Notes: generated by a model from the letters alone, not told the origin. DNA of 64,000 bases from Verrucomicrobiota bacterium (GCA_003219415.1 QHOS01000026.1:20371-84370), one strand, 5' to 3'. Positions 34,832-43,624 are shown, numbered from the stretch's first letter. A program made the numbers and translations.

Positions 34832-36451
34832 ATGAAGCGTATCCTTGTTTTAATTTACGCCACGTTGCTGCTTGGACCGGTTCTGGACGCGCAGGAAAGC
34901 ACACCGGCGCGTCCCCCGATGGAACCGCAGGGCCCAGAGCGGCCAGGTCCGTGGAGATCGATCTCGCCAGGGCAAGCAGCAGTTCCAGTTCCAGTTCCGG
35001 TTCCAATTGCGCCGCCAAAGCCAAACGGTCCGGTTCAAAAAAGTCTGGTCCGGATTACCGCCACTTCAGTGGAACCGGATTACAAAGCGCCTTGGAACGC
35101 CGGGGGTCTCGAGCGCGGCGTTGGCGCCGGGTTCGTCATAAGCGGCAATCGCATCATGACAAATGCGCACGTTGTTGCCAACAGCCGTTACGTCACCGTG
35201 GAGCGGGATGGCGATCCCAATAAGTATCCCGCCAAAGTACAATTCATAGCGAATGATTGCGACCTGGCAGTGATCACTGTGCCAGCTCCGGATTTTTTCA
35301 AGAACATGTTGCCATTACAATTTGGCGGCATTCCTACGCTGGAATCGACCGTCTCGGCGTACGGCTATCCAATCGGAGGCGAGCGGATGTCGGTCACCAC
35401 CGGGATTGTGTCGAGGGTCGATTTCCAGCTCTACACGCATTCATCGGTCGATCAGCATCTGGCGATCCAGATCAGCGCGCAGATTAACCCGGGAAACAGC
35501 GGTGGCCCGGTAATGCAAGACACCAAAGTCGTCGGCGTCGCCTTTCAGGGTTACAGCGGCGATGTCGCCCAGGGAGTAGCCTACATGATTCCGACGCCCG
35601 TTATAAAACGGTTTCTTCAGGATATCGGCAATGGGCATTATGACGAGTATCCCGATCTCGCAATTACCTATGCGAAATTACAGAATCCCGCTCAACGAAG
35701 ATTCCTCGGTTTAAAGGATGACGATCGCGGCGTGCTGGTGAGCTCTGTGGTGGCCGCCGGTCCATCGAATGGCATTCTTTACCCGGGTGACGTTCTTCTC
35801 GCTATCGACGGCCATCCGATCGCCAGCGATGCGAATGTCGAACTGGATGGTGAACACGCACAGTTCGAGGAAGTCGTTGAGCGAAAATTCAAGGGCGATT
35901 CAGTCAAGTTGGACGTCTTGCGCAACAAGCAGCCGACGACGGTTTCGATCAAATTGTATAAGCCCTGGCCTTACTCGGTGCAGGGCCATAGCTACGACGT
36001 ACGGCCGCGTTACGTACTTTATGGCGGTCTGCTTTTTCAACCGTTAAACCTGGACATGCTGGAAGCGTACCGCACAGCCGATCTACGCGTGCGTCACTTC
36101 TTCGAATATTTCGTCCTGGATCAACTCTATGTGCAACATCCTGATGTTATTGTCCTGACCAACATTTTACCGGACCCCATAAATACCTATTTGGCGCCGT
36201 ACCGTGGCGGGATTGTGGATGAAATCAACGGCAAGAAAATTCGGACTCTGGACGAATTGGCAAAAGCTTTTGCCGATTCACCAGACCGGCTGGTGATTCG
36301 AATGATTGGTGACGGACCTCCGCTGGTCCTTGATCGGAAACAGGTAGAAGCTGCACGTGAACGAATCATGACGCGTTACAACGTGCTGAAGGAGCAAAAT
36401 CTTGAGGAGCAACCGGCGTCAAAACCAGCGGAACAAACAAACAAAACATGA
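34832..36451 (+). CDS. Secreted trypsin-like serine protease with PDZ domains (DegP/HtrA-like)
   Basis: 539 aa with a signal peptide (1-20), a Pro-rich linker containing a VPVPVPVP run (51-58), a trypsin-like protease domain and two PDZ-like domains. The triad is intact: His113 (TNAHVVAN), Asp144 (NDCDLAV), Ser223 (PGNSGGPV). The C-terminal half has a second PDZ-type segment (GIVDEINGKKIRTLDELAKAF). It overlaps the next gene by four bases, and that product is a catalytically dead relative. Likely periplasmic quality control or regulated proteolysis. Confidence 0.88.
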   Translation: MKRILVLIYATLLLGPVLDAQESTPARPPMEPQGPERPGPWRSISPGQAAVPVPVPVPIAPPKPNGPVQKSLVRITATSVEPDYKAPWNAGGLERGVGAGFVISGNRIMTNAHVVANSRYVTVERDGDPNKYPAKVQFIANDCDLAVITVPAPDFFKNMLPLQFGGIPTLESTVSAYGYPIGGERMSVTTGIVSRVDFQLYTHSSVDQHLAIQISAQINPGNSGGPVMQDTKVVGVAFQGYSGDVAQGVAYMIPTPVIKRFLQDIGNGHYDEYPDLAITYAKLQNPAQRRFLGLKDDDRGVLVSSVVAAGPSNGILYPGDVLLAIDGHPIASDANVELDGEHAQFEEVVERKFKGDSVKLDVLRNKQPTTVSIKLYKPWPYSVQGHSYDVRPRYVLYGGLLFQPLNLDMLEAYRTADLRVRHFFEYFVLDQLYVQHPDVIVLTNILPDPINTYLAPYRGGIVDEINGKKIRTLDELAKAFADSPDRLVIRMIGDGPPLVLDRKQVEAARERIMTRYNVLKEQNLEEQPASKPAEQTNKT

Positions 36452-37956
36452 CGACGACCAGGCACGCTCTTATTAGTTTCGGCCTCGTGCTTTTCACAGT
36501 CGGTGGAGCGCTGGCCAAGAAGGAATCCGCGGTTCCTGCCACGTTAAGCAAGCAAAAACAGTTGGCGCTTGTCCGGGTAAACGTGACCGGGCAGTCCTAT
36601 GACTATTTTCGGCCGTGGCAAAAGAAAGCGCCCTTTTCAAAGCGGGCGCTCGGCGCAGTTTTATCCAAAGGCCGTGTCCTCGTGACAGCGGACCTGGTTG
36701 CAAACCAAAATTATGTGGAGCTCGAGCGCGCCGAGTCTGGCGAAAAAACCGCGGCCACTGTCGAGGTGATTGATTACGAAGCCAATCTCGCGCTGCTCCA
36801 ACCAGCGGAGAAAACGTTTCTCGATGGAATCACTCCGCTCGAAATCGCGCCGGACACGGTAGTGGGCGACCGGCTGGCCGCGTGGCAATTGGAACCGAGT
36901 GGTGCGTTGCTCGCGACGGAAGGCTTGGTGACAACGGTCCAAATGATGCCGTATCCGATCGATATTGGGCAATTCCTCACGTACCGCATCAGCATCCCGC
37001 TGCAATACCGCGAGAACAGCTACACGGTGCCCCTTGTTAAGAAAAATAAACTTGCTGGGTTGCTACTGCGTTACGATTCGCGCTCACAGCTAGTCGATGC
37101 AATCCCTGCGCCTGTCATCACGCACTTTTTAAAGGATGCTGAAAGCCAGAATTATCGAGGTTTTCCCTCTGCTGGCTTTTCATTCTCTCCGACGCGCGAT
37201 CCCGCGCTGCGTGAGTTCGCCGGAGAAAAACAGAAGAACGCGGGCGGAGTTTATGTAACTACTGTCGAGCCAGGGACACCAGCTATGAAAGCGGGACTCC
37301 AGGTGGGCGACATCGTGACTGCAGTCGCGAACAATGAAATCGATCAAAACGGCAACTACGTGGACTCGCTTTACGGCAAGATCGAGTTCACGAATTTGCT
37401 CACGTCTCACGCGTACGCCGGCGATATTGTTCCTTTCCGAATTCAGCGTAGCGGCAATCCAATGCAGTTAAATGTCACCCTTGAGCACCGCGACGCGAAG
37501 GATTATGTGAGCCCACCATACAATCTCGATCAACCGCCGCGATATTATGTTCTTGGTGGCCTGATTTTTCAGGAGCTTTCCCGTCAATATCTCAAAGAAT
37601 GGGGTCCAAACTGGCAAAGAGAGGCTCCGCAACGTTTGGTTTACCTGGACCATTTCCAGTCCGAGCTGTTTTCTGACCGAAATCGACGAGTTGTTATTCT
37701 CAGCCAAGTCCTTCCTGCTAACAGCACGATTGGCTACGATGAACTCGCCTATTTGACTGTGACGAAGGTGAACGGCAAAGAAATCAAATCGTTGGACGAC
37801 CTTGCCGAAGCGGTAAAACACCCAATCGAAGGGTTCATCAAAGTCGAAACCGAAGAAGATCCAAAGCAGATCGAGCTCGATGCGGCACAAGTCGGCGCTG
37901 AGGCGCAAGATCTCCAGGAGAATTACGGTATTTCCGCACTGCATCGCCTTAATTGA
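36448..37956 (+). CDS. PDZ-domain paralogue of the preceding protease, catalytically inactive
   Basis: 502 aa with a signal peptide and the same overall layout as the preceding protease. The catalytic His position is an aspartate (TADLVAN, Asp82) and the Asp position is an asparagine (Asn113). A serine remains (Ser191) but the flanking GNSGGP is replaced by ENSYTVP. The PDZ segment GTPAMKAGLQVGDIVTAV is well kept, and a second PDZ-like C-terminus (VTKVNGKEIKSLDDLAEAV) follows. It overlaps the active gene (ATGA), so the two are probably made in equal amounts. It may be a pseudoprotease partner or substrate adaptor. Confidence 0.82.
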   Translation: MTTTRHALISFGLVLFTVGGALAKKESAVPATLSKQKQLALVRVNVTGQSYDYFRPWQKKAPFSKRALGAVLSKGRVLVTADLVANQNYVELERAESGEKTAATVEVIDYEANLALLQPAEKTFLDGITPLEIAPDTVVGDRLAAWQLEPSGALLATEGLVTTVQMMPYPIDIGQFLTYRISIPLQYRENSYTVPLVKKNKLAGLLLRYDSRSQLVDAIPAPVITHFLKDAESQNYRGFPSAGFSFSPTRDPALREFAGEKQKNAGGVYVTTVEPGTPAMKAGLQVGDIVTAVANNEIDQNGNYVDSLYGKIEFTNLLTSHAYAGDIVPFRIQRSGNPMQLNVTLEHRDAKDYVSPPYNLDQPPRYYVLGGLIFQELSRQYLKEWGPNWQREAPQRLVYLDHFQSELFSDRNRRVVILSQVLPANSTIGYDELAYLTVTKVNGKEIKSLDDLAEAVKHPIEGFIKVETEEDPKQIELDAAQVGAEAQDLQENYGISALHRLN

Positions 37957-38008
37957 AAGGCGAGACGCGAGCGCTCAACTGGCGTCCATCAGAGCGCCTT
38001 AACAACAT

Positions 38009-38087
38009 TGTAGCCACCGGCCCTGTCGTGGTCTACCTCAGTGCTGCTTCTCACGCCAGCAAGACAGCCCACGGAGCCGTTGCTACA
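38009..38087. repeat. Interspersed repeat bounded by TGTAGC/GCTACA
   Basis: A 79-bp unit with 6-bp inverted ends (38009-38014 and 38082-38087) in the gap between the pseudoprotease and the convergent PafA/Dop-family gene. The interior is not a close copy of other units, but the ends and position match the family pattern. Confidence 0.6.
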
Positions 38088-38146
38088 GCAGATTACTTAA
38101 CTCACTCTGCTCTCTTCCAAGCGGTGGTGAAGAACGCTGGAAGCCT

Positions 38147-39583
38147 TTAACTATCAACGCCATCGATACCGACGTCGGCGGTGCGCGGTTTGGCTAGGAA
38201 TCGTTCCACTTCCTCATTGTAAGTCTGGAATGGGTCGCCCATCACGAGAAAATCGCGGTTATCGCACGCGATGGAATCCCAGTTGATAACATAGGGGGAA
38301 TCGCAATCCTGGAAGAAAGCCACCGCTCGAGCCCGACCGGATGCACGCGTATTAGCTGGTGGAACATGTGTTGCACTGGAACGCCGTACATTGTTGTTCC
38401 ACTCCGCAATTCGCTTGCCAGGCGTGACTGCAAAGAATAGCCCGCGAAGTGGATCGATGTTGTGATATTCAAGGTCGACGCTTTGCAGCCACGGATCATC
38501 CCAACTCAATCCTTCGGACTCGACGAATGCTTCCAGCAGCCATTTCTTCGTAATCCAGTCGACCCCGCCAATGAGCGCCTGATGGTTGTTTGCAATTGCT
38601 TCGAGAACGAATCCCCAGTTTTCCAGGAGCCAACTAGTTTCCGCGCTGCTGTTGCGCAGGTACTTTTGCGCCAGCTGATGAAATTCCCACTGCACGTCGA
38701 GTGCCCCGATGGTCTTGCCGTTCTCAAGATTAACAATCCATTGCTGAGTTGGATCCCGGGATATGTCGCGTGTGCTTTGCACCGCATCGGCCAGAACCAG
38801 ATTTCGCGGTAAACGGCCATCCTCGAGCAATGACAAAACAGATGCAGTTGTCCCGATTTTTAACGCCGTGGCATAGGGACTCATGTTCGAATCACCTATG
38901 AGCAAGTGAAGTCGCCGGTATTTTCGATAATCGGCCAGGGGCTCGTCACGTGCATTGATGATGGCGCGATTAAATTGCACCCATTGGTAGATGTCGTTCA
39001 CGATATGATCCGCACGCTGGCTCAGTTGGAAATTCACGCGTGTTTCCGGTTGCGGCGGCTCGAAATCAAACGCCAGTGGATTGGATTGACCGACGCGGCC
39101 GGCGCCCGTGAAGATTTGTCGCGTCGCCAGGAAAGTAAGAAGTGTCCCCAGAATTGGCGGCGTGAATTGCGCCTCCCGCTTCATCAGATAATTCTCGTGA
39201 CAACCAAACGTGGCGCCCGTGTGGTGATCGACGTTATTTTTGATGAACGAAACGCGATCCTGCGCGCCCAGAGCAATCAGTGACGATTGCAGCAAGTCGT
39301 CTCCGGCCAATTCATAAGCTGCCACATCGTGCAGATGCAGACATTCCGGCGACGCGTACTCGATGTGTCCCATATCGAGATACAGGCGCCCGCCGTTACG
39401 AAGAAAACCTCCGTTACCCGGTGGCTCTTCGTAATCGCGGTAATGCAGATCGATGGTGCCGGCCTCGGCGTTTCGGAAAAGATGATTTTTTACCTTCGCC
39501 GGCCAGAGCTCGGAATTTACGTGCGGCTCTTCTTCGCTCAAAAGACAGCCGTATTCGGTTTCAATCCCAACGATCCGGTCCAT
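38147..39583 (-). CDS. Pup-ligase/deamidase family protein (PafA/Dop)
   Basis: A 478-aa glutamine-synthetase-like protein of the family that attaches or removes the ubiquitin-like Pup/UBact tag. The ATP/Mg site opens with VGIETEYG (4-11), followed by NGGRLYLD and a HIEYASPEC pattern, GCHENYLM, ARDEPLADYRKYRRLH and GDSNMS. Some segments resemble depupylase Dop (NNVD near KNNVD; GAGRVG; LSQRADHI; SWDDP; NWDSIACD). The region before NGGRLYLD is short, so the usual Dop loop seems missing, as in PafA. Ligase or deamidase is thus open. No Pup/UBact, prcA/prcB or mpa gene is in view, and no small ORF with a GG-E/Q end was found alongside. Confidence 0.9.
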   Translation of the reverse strand: MDRIVGIETEYGCLLSEEEPHVNSELWPAKVKNHLFRNAEAGTIDLHYRDYEEPPGNGGFLRNGGRLYLDMGHIEYASPECLHLHDVAAYELAGDDLLQSSLIALGAQDRVSFIKNNVDHHTGATFGCHENYLMKREAQFTPPILGTLLTFLATRQIFTGAGRVGQSNPLAFDFEPPQPETRVNFQLSQRADHIVNDIYQWVQFNRAIINARDEPLADYRKYRRLHLLIGDSNMSPYATALKIGTTASVLSLLEDGRLPRNLVLADAVQSTRDISRDPTQQWIVNLENGKTIGALDVQWEFHQLAQKYLRNSSAETSWLLENWGFVLEAIANNHQALIGGVDWITKKWLLEAFVESEGLSWDDPWLQSVDLEYHNIDPLRGLFFAVTPGKRIAEWNNNVRRSSATHVPPANTRASGRARAVAFFQDCDSPYVINWDSIACDNRDFLVMGDPFQTYNEEVERFLAKPRTADVGIDGVDS

Positions 39584-39632
39584 TGTTTAGCGAGCATCCG
39601 CCAAGGGTCGCTGCTCCTCAAGTGCTAATGCC

Positions 39633-39660
39633 GTCATCCTGAGCGGAGCGAAGGAGAATG
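39633..39660. repeat. Interspersed repeat GTCATCCTGAGCGGAGCGAAGG
   Basis: This sequence is followed by AGAATG. An inverted relative (GTCATTCTGAGCGGAGCGAA on the minus strand) lies at 40709-40738, with a further degenerate copy at 40628-40660. It sits between the PafA/Dop-family gene and DUF5069. Confidence 0.75.
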
Positions 39661-39787
39661 CGATCACACGGGGTTCCCTGTCTGAATTTCGCCGTTGTGT
39701 GAGGTCCCTCTTTCACCCGGGATAACGAAGGCAGGGCCACATCGAATGCCCGCTTGAATCGTCGTGGAAAAAGCTCAAACTTTTTTC

Positions 39788-40216
39788 ATGGCAACCGTGG
39801 CCCTGCGCAGCCCTTCTGAAAAGATGGGAGATCTTTTTTATTTCGGCCGGATGGTGGACAAAATCCGATTACACGCCCAGGGCGAATTGCCTTCGGACTA
39901 TCACGCGAACCTTGGAAAAGGATTTGACGAAAAATGTACGAACTTTCTCCGGATCAATTACGAGCGATTAGTCCAGCGAGTGAATCGCGGCGGCACGGAC
40001 GAGGAAATCTTGCATTGGTGTTTCGATCACGGGCGCAGACCGGATGAAAATGACGTTTACGTTTGGAACGAATTCATGCGCAAGCGCGGGTGGAATGACG
40101 AAGTTTCTGAAATATTACAGCGCCGCAAAAAGGAAGCAGGCATGATGGATAGATCGGACATCCAGACAGCGTTCCAATTCATCGATGCCGACGAAGGGCG
40201 CTTGCCAAAAGGGTAG
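39788..40216 (+). CDS. DUF5069 domain protein
   Basis: 142 aa. The pattern LRSPSEKMGDLFYFGRMVDKIRLHAQGELPSDYH followed by GKGFDEKC and DEEILHWCF is the signature of DUF5069, a small cytoplasmic family of unknown function frequent in Verrucomicrobiota and Planctomycetota. I choose ATG 39788; the upstream GTG at 39764 lacks a ribosome-binding site. Its stop abuts a 16-bp perfect palindrome at 40216-40231. Confidence 0.85.
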   Translation: MATVALRSPSEKMGDLFYFGRMVDKIRLHAQGELPSDYHANLGKGFDEKCTNFLRINYERLVQRVNRGGTDEEILHWCFDHGRRPDENDVYVWNEFMRKRGWNDEVSEILQRRKKEAGMMDRSDIQTAFQFIDADEGRLPKG

Positions 40217-40253
40217 GCCGGCGCGCCGGCCAAACTCCCGAAAGTTTTCGGGA
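40216..40253. repeat. Two adjacent strong palindromes after DUF5069
   Basis: A perfect 16-bp palindrome GGCCGGCGCGCCGGCC (40216-40231), then a hairpin TCCCGAAA/TTTCGGGA with a 2-base loop (40236-40253). Both sit in the convergent gap between DUF5069 and phhB and may end transcription of both, though no T-run follows. Confidence 0.7.
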
Positions 40254-40272
40254 CAGCGCGGCGTCCCCACCA

Positions 40273-40557
40273 TTATTCGGCCAGCGTATCGATTCGTTCG
40301 GCAAGACCAAAATCAAGCTCGGTCAAGCCGCCTTTGCTGTGAGTTGAGAGAACCAGACGTACTTTGTTGTAACGAATGTCGATGTCTGGATGATGTTCCT
40401 CTTCCTCGGCCACTTCGGCCACTGCGTTTACGAAATCAATCGCATCGGCAAAATCATCGAACTCAAACGTGCGTTCGATGTGCTTCTTCTCCAGTTCCCA
40501 TTCCGGGATTTTTTTGAGCCGCGTTTTCAGCTCATCCGCTTTCATCAAATCAGCCAT
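40273..40557 (-). CDS. phhB: Pterin-4a-carbinolamine dehydratase (PhhB)
   Basis: A 94-aa enzyme that dehydrates 4a-hydroxytetrahydropterin, normally recycling the cofactor of aromatic amino acid hydroxylases. The family core EEEHHPDIDIRYNKV contains the catalytic His pair, followed by HSKGGLTELDF. Start at ATG 40557. No phenylalanine hydroxylase gene is next to it. The upstream leader holds a long hairpin (40573-40615). Confidence 0.9.
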   Translation of the reverse strand: MADLMKADELKTRLKKIPEWELEKKHIERTFEFDDFADAIDFVNAVAEVAEEEEHHPDIDIRYNKVRLVLSTHSKGGLTELDFGLAERIDTLAE

Positions 40558-40572
40558 AACGGGACAACGAGT

Positions 40573-40618
40573 AACACCCGAAAATCGTTTTGCAACGCCA
40601 AAACGAGCGGGTGTTTTT
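40573..40618 (+). terminator. Long two-stage hairpin with a T-run, candidate terminator
   Basis: Outer arms AACACCCG/CGGGTGTT (40573-40580, 40608-40615) and inner arms TCGTTTTG/CAAAACGA (40585-40592, 40599-40606), with five T at 40614-40618 on the plus strand. It fits an intrinsic terminator read on the plus strand. On the minus strand it lies in the phhB leader, where it could affect translation instead. No gene directly upstream on the plus strand needs it, so its role is open. Confidence 0.45.
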
Positions 40619-40627
40619 GCGACTATC

Positions 40628-40738
40628 GTCCTGACCGAAGCGCAGCGGAGTGGAGGATCCAGCAGGACTGTGTCAAGGCGAGTCAGCGGGATCCTTCGAC
40701 GACGCTTTGCTTCCTTTCGCTCCGCTCAGAATGACAGC
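40628..40738. repeat. Composite inverted repeat (GTC..GAGCGGAGCGAA family)
   Basis: Starts with GTCCTGACCGAAGCGCAGCGGAG and ends, inverted, with CTCCGCTCAGAATGACAGC, with GGATCC on both inner sides (40654-40659, and GGGATCC near 40688). It fills the gap between phhB and the glycosyltransferase-like gene. Confidence 0.7.
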
Positions 40739-41880
40739 TACATGCCAAGAATCTTCCTGAGATTTTTTGCAGAATCGAAAACCTCCACGGCGCAAGCTCG
40801 CGCCTGCTTCGATAGTCGCGGCCAATCGCGCAACACTTCTTTCACAGCCGTTTCCGCTTCATCGATGTTCCGGATGAAACGGAATCCGCTGTCTCGTGGA
40901 AGATATCTCGTTGCGCCTGTGTCTTCCGTGATCACCGGCCGCCCTAATGCAAGAAATGCCGCGGCCCGATCGCTTAACCAGCCGGTTCGCCAGGCTACAT
41001 CCACACCCTTGATGGCCGTAAACTCCGCAAGCGCGCTGCCCATGTACCGACGGTACACGCGCGGAGTGCATGCCACCCGGTGCGGGTCGACAACGTGCCA
41101 GCCAAGCCGTTGCAAACGCGACCGCTCCGGGTCGTCCGAGCTGATATTCATCGCCAGTTCAAACTGCGTCTCCGGCACTCGTGCTGGTAAACCGAGATAC
41201 GGTTCGAACATGACTCTCTTGGACAAGTCGGGGAATTCTCCCGCCACTTCTACAGCGCCGCTCCAGTACCATTGTCCAATAGTGGTGAATTTAGACACCT
41301 TGGGGCGTGGTTGGGATTGGAGGAGTCTTGTGTCAGCTAGCGGGTAAAATGTCTTCCAGCGCAGGTTCGCTTTCGGCAGCCGGCAATCGTTTCTGTGAGC
41401 GTTGAGCCCGATTGTCCAGAATTCGTCGTGAGACGACTGGCCCAACTCCATTTTGGTCATCCAGTAAAAAATTTCACTCGGATCCAGGTCGCAAAAGATC
41501 CGTCGCTCAAATTGCAAAAGAAATGGCGGGTGAATCGAGTAACTGAGATTGAGCAGCGTGTTTGGGCCTGCCAGTCGATTGAGCAGGACTTGTTTCGACA
41601 TTCCGATACAACGCACGGCGTCGAGCTCATGCGTACTGGCTGCCGGTTTCTGATAGAGCAAACAATAGCGACCGGCCAATCCATGTGTACGCAGTTGCCG
41701 CTGGAAGTTCTTGATTCTGGCCTGATCGGCGCGCGGGTCATCTGTCGCGGGCAAGAGTTCGAGCCAAATCGCGTCGAGTTTCAATCGATGCAGACCCAGC
41801 ATCCATTGCAGCGGAACGGAAAAATTTCCGCCGCCTTCGCGATATTTTGCGGCGAACCCGCACCCAAGAAAAATTGTCAC
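40738..41880 (-). CDS. Glycosyltransferase-like protein (paralogue of 33510-34682)
   Basis: 380 aa with a GT-B-like layout. The C-terminal block WRTGWLSDRAAAFLALGRPVITEDTGATRYL aligns with the same region of the 33510-34682 protein, while the N-terminal half (MTIFLGCGFAAKYREGGGNFS, HRLKLDAIWLELL) differs. GTG start at 41880. A separate plus-strand ORF covers part of it (40469-41347) but looks like a shadow. Substrate unknown. Confidence 0.75.
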   Translation of the reverse strand: MTIFLGCGFAAKYREGGGNFSVPLQWMLGLHRLKLDAIWLELLPATDDPRADQARIKNFQRQLRTHGLAGRYCLLYQKPAASTHELDAVRCIGMSKQVLLNRLAGPNTLLNLSYSIHPPFLLQFERRIFCDLDPSEIFYWMTKMELGQSSHDEFWTIGLNAHRNDCRLPKANLRWKTFYPLADTRLLQSQPRPKVSKFTTIGQWYWSGAVEVAGEFPDLSKRVMFEPYLGLPARVPETQFELAMNISSDDPERSRLQRLGWHVVDPHRVACTPRVYRRYMGSALAEFTAIKGVDVAWRTGWLSDRAAAFLALGRPVITEDTGATRYLPRDSGFRFIRNIDEAETAVKEVLRDWPRLSKQARACAVEVFDSAKNLRKILGM

Positions 41881-41932
41881 GCGAGCAGAATCGTCATTCT
41901 GCTCGCGCGCTCAAGCTCGAAGGGCCCAAATT

Positions 41933-43624
41933 TTAGAAGATCCGCGGCAGACGACCTCCGGCTGTAAACACTTGGGGCTGCCTTGGCTGGCCGGTGCAAA
42001 ATCCGCCGTTCGGGATCGGGATAATCGAGCCGAGGAATTGCGGCTGCTGCCGCACATTTAACGCCTGCTCCAACGCGTAGCCGAAGCCGATTAGCTGCGG
42101 TTCATGCAGAAAAGTGCTGTACATCAGCATGCCCGCCGGCCGGCCATTGTCGCGAATGCCTACGGGAAGCGACAGGTTCGGATAACCCGATACCGCTGGT
42201 CCGGTCGAGTTCGTCAGGTGTGGTGCGACGATCGCATCGACGCCCGAGTTGATTACACTATCAATGCCAGAGCGCGCAGCAGTGCGGGCATGCGTTCGCG
42301 CGGCGATGTAGGCGGGATCGTCAGGATACCCTGGGAACTGTTCCGACAATAAGAATACGTCCTGGTCGTAGTACGGCATCTCTTGCACACAATGCGCGTC
42401 GTTGAACGCAATCAGGTCGGCCAACGTGCGCATATCGGTGTGTGTAAGCGTCGCGAGGTAGTCCGCGATTTGCGCTCTAAATTCATACAGTAACGCCGTG
42501 AACTCGTCGCCGTTGTAAGCGAATACGTCCCCCGTATCAACGTCAACGACAGTAGCTCCGAGGCTTTCCATCACGCTCAGCGCATTTTCCGCAAACGCGA
42601 CGGTCAGCTCATCACCCGGAATGCCGCTGCCGTAGTAGCTGTAATCGAAAAAGCGAACATCGCGTCCGATCACTGCGCCATCGAGTGCGTTCGGATCGAG
42701 AAATTGCGTGTAATCGTTCGGCAGATCATGCCCAATCACCTCCCCAAACGGCGACTGCAACACGCCGAGCAGGATTGCAATGTCAGTAACGCTGCGTCCC
42801 ATCGGTCCAGCCGTGTCCTGCTCGTGGGCAATTGGAATTATCCCGTCTTGTGAGACGAGACCGAGAGTCGGTTTTAAACCAACGATGTTCTCAACGGCGG
42901 ATGGCCCAGTAATTGACCCGTCTGTTTCTGTGCCGACTGCAACCGAGCACAAGTTTGCGGCTGCGCCGTTAGCCGAGCCCGAGCTCGATCCCCACGATGT
43001 GTAACTCAAGTCGTAGGCATTGTTCGTACTCCCACCGCGCGCGCTCCAACCGACTGCTAGAGGATAGGTCTCAGCCTCATCGTCCCGGAAATTTGCCCAT
43101 TCGCCCAGGTTCGCTTTGCCAAGAATTACAGCGCCAGCTTCGCGCAATCTCTGAATGATTACAGCATCGGCTGGCACATGGCTGCGCAAGAGAGCCAACG
43201 ATCCCGCAGTCGTCTGCATATTGTCGTCGGTCGCGATGTTGTCCTTGACTAAAACCGGAATCCCATGGAGCGGGCCGCGAACGTGTCCCCTGCGGCGTTC
43301 ATTGTCGAGATGTTGGGCAATGGATATTGCATTGGGATTTGTTTCGATTACCGAGTTAAGCAACGGATTCAGAGACTGGATACGATTGAGGTAACCCATG
43401 ACCAGACGCTTACTGGTTAACTGGCCGGAAGCCATCGCATCTTGAAGCTCTGGAATACTCTTTTCGACGAAGTCGAAATCGCCCACAGTCAAAGTAGAGC
43501 GTTGAGCTAGCGACGTAAGCCCGCCGCTTAGCAATGCGGCGCTGCTGAGCGCCGTGGTGCCTATAAATTTTCGGCGCGTGATAATGTTTCCGAGGTCAAA
43601 ACGATTCGGGCCTTGCTTATTCAT
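41933..43624 (-). CDS. Tat-exported amidase (amidase signature family)
   Basis: 563 aa with a twin-arginine signal (ITRRKFIGTTA at 15-25) followed by a hydrophobic stretch ending near LAQ. The amidase signature has catalytic Lys in VLVKDNIAT, the glycine/serine-rich SSSGSANGAAANL and the Ser in GTETDGSITGP. These hydrolyse amides of small molecules or peptides; substrate unknown. ATG at 43624. The gap to the tRNA gene upstream holds no other gene. Confidence 0.9.
   Translation of the reverse strand: MNKQGPNRFDLGNIITRRKFIGTTALSSAALLSGGLTSLAQRSTLTVGDFDFVEKSIPELQDAMASGQLTSKRLVMGYLNRIQSLNPLLNSVIETNPNAISIAQHLDNERRRGHVRGPLHGIPVLVKDNIATDDNMQTTAGSLALLRSHVPADAVIIQRLREAGAVILGKANLGEWANFRDDEAETYPLAVGWSARGGSTNNAYDLSYTSWGSSSGSANGAAANLCSVAVGTETDGSITGPSAVENIVGLKPTLGLVSQDGIIPIAHEQDTAGPMGRSVTDIAILLGVLQSPFGEVIGHDLPNDYTQFLDPNALDGAVIGRDVRFFDYSYYGSGIPGDELTVAFAENALSVMESLGATVVDVDTGDVFAYNGDEFTALLYEFRAQIADYLATLTHTDMRTLADLIAFNDAHCVQEMPYYDQDVFLLSEQFPGYPDDPAYIAARTHARTAARSGIDSVINSGVDAIVAPHLTNSTGPAVSGYPNLSLPVGIRDNGRPAGMLMYSTFLHEPQLIGFGYALEQALNVRQQPQFLGSIIPIPNGGFCTGQPRQPQVFTAGGRLPRIF

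Noticed and set aside
34986-35007. Phase-variable microsatellite in the protease gene (CCAGTT/VP repeat)
   Set aside because: The unit is a multiple of three, so copy-number change would only alter linker length; only a few imperfect copies exist.
37953-38150. Possible small ubiquitin-like tag (Pup/UBact) gene near the PafA/Dop-family gene
   Set aside because: The only plus-strand frame there (65 codons) is built from the repeat at 38009-38087 and does not end in GGE/GGQ. The minus-strand gap 39584-39763 has only a 16-codon frame.
40469-41347. Long plus-strand ORF (292 codons) opposite the glycosyltransferase-like gene
   Set aside because: Ser/Arg-rich, low-complexity translation with no family pattern, entirely antisense to a gene with a clear conserved block. 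It also reads through the repeat at 40628-40738.
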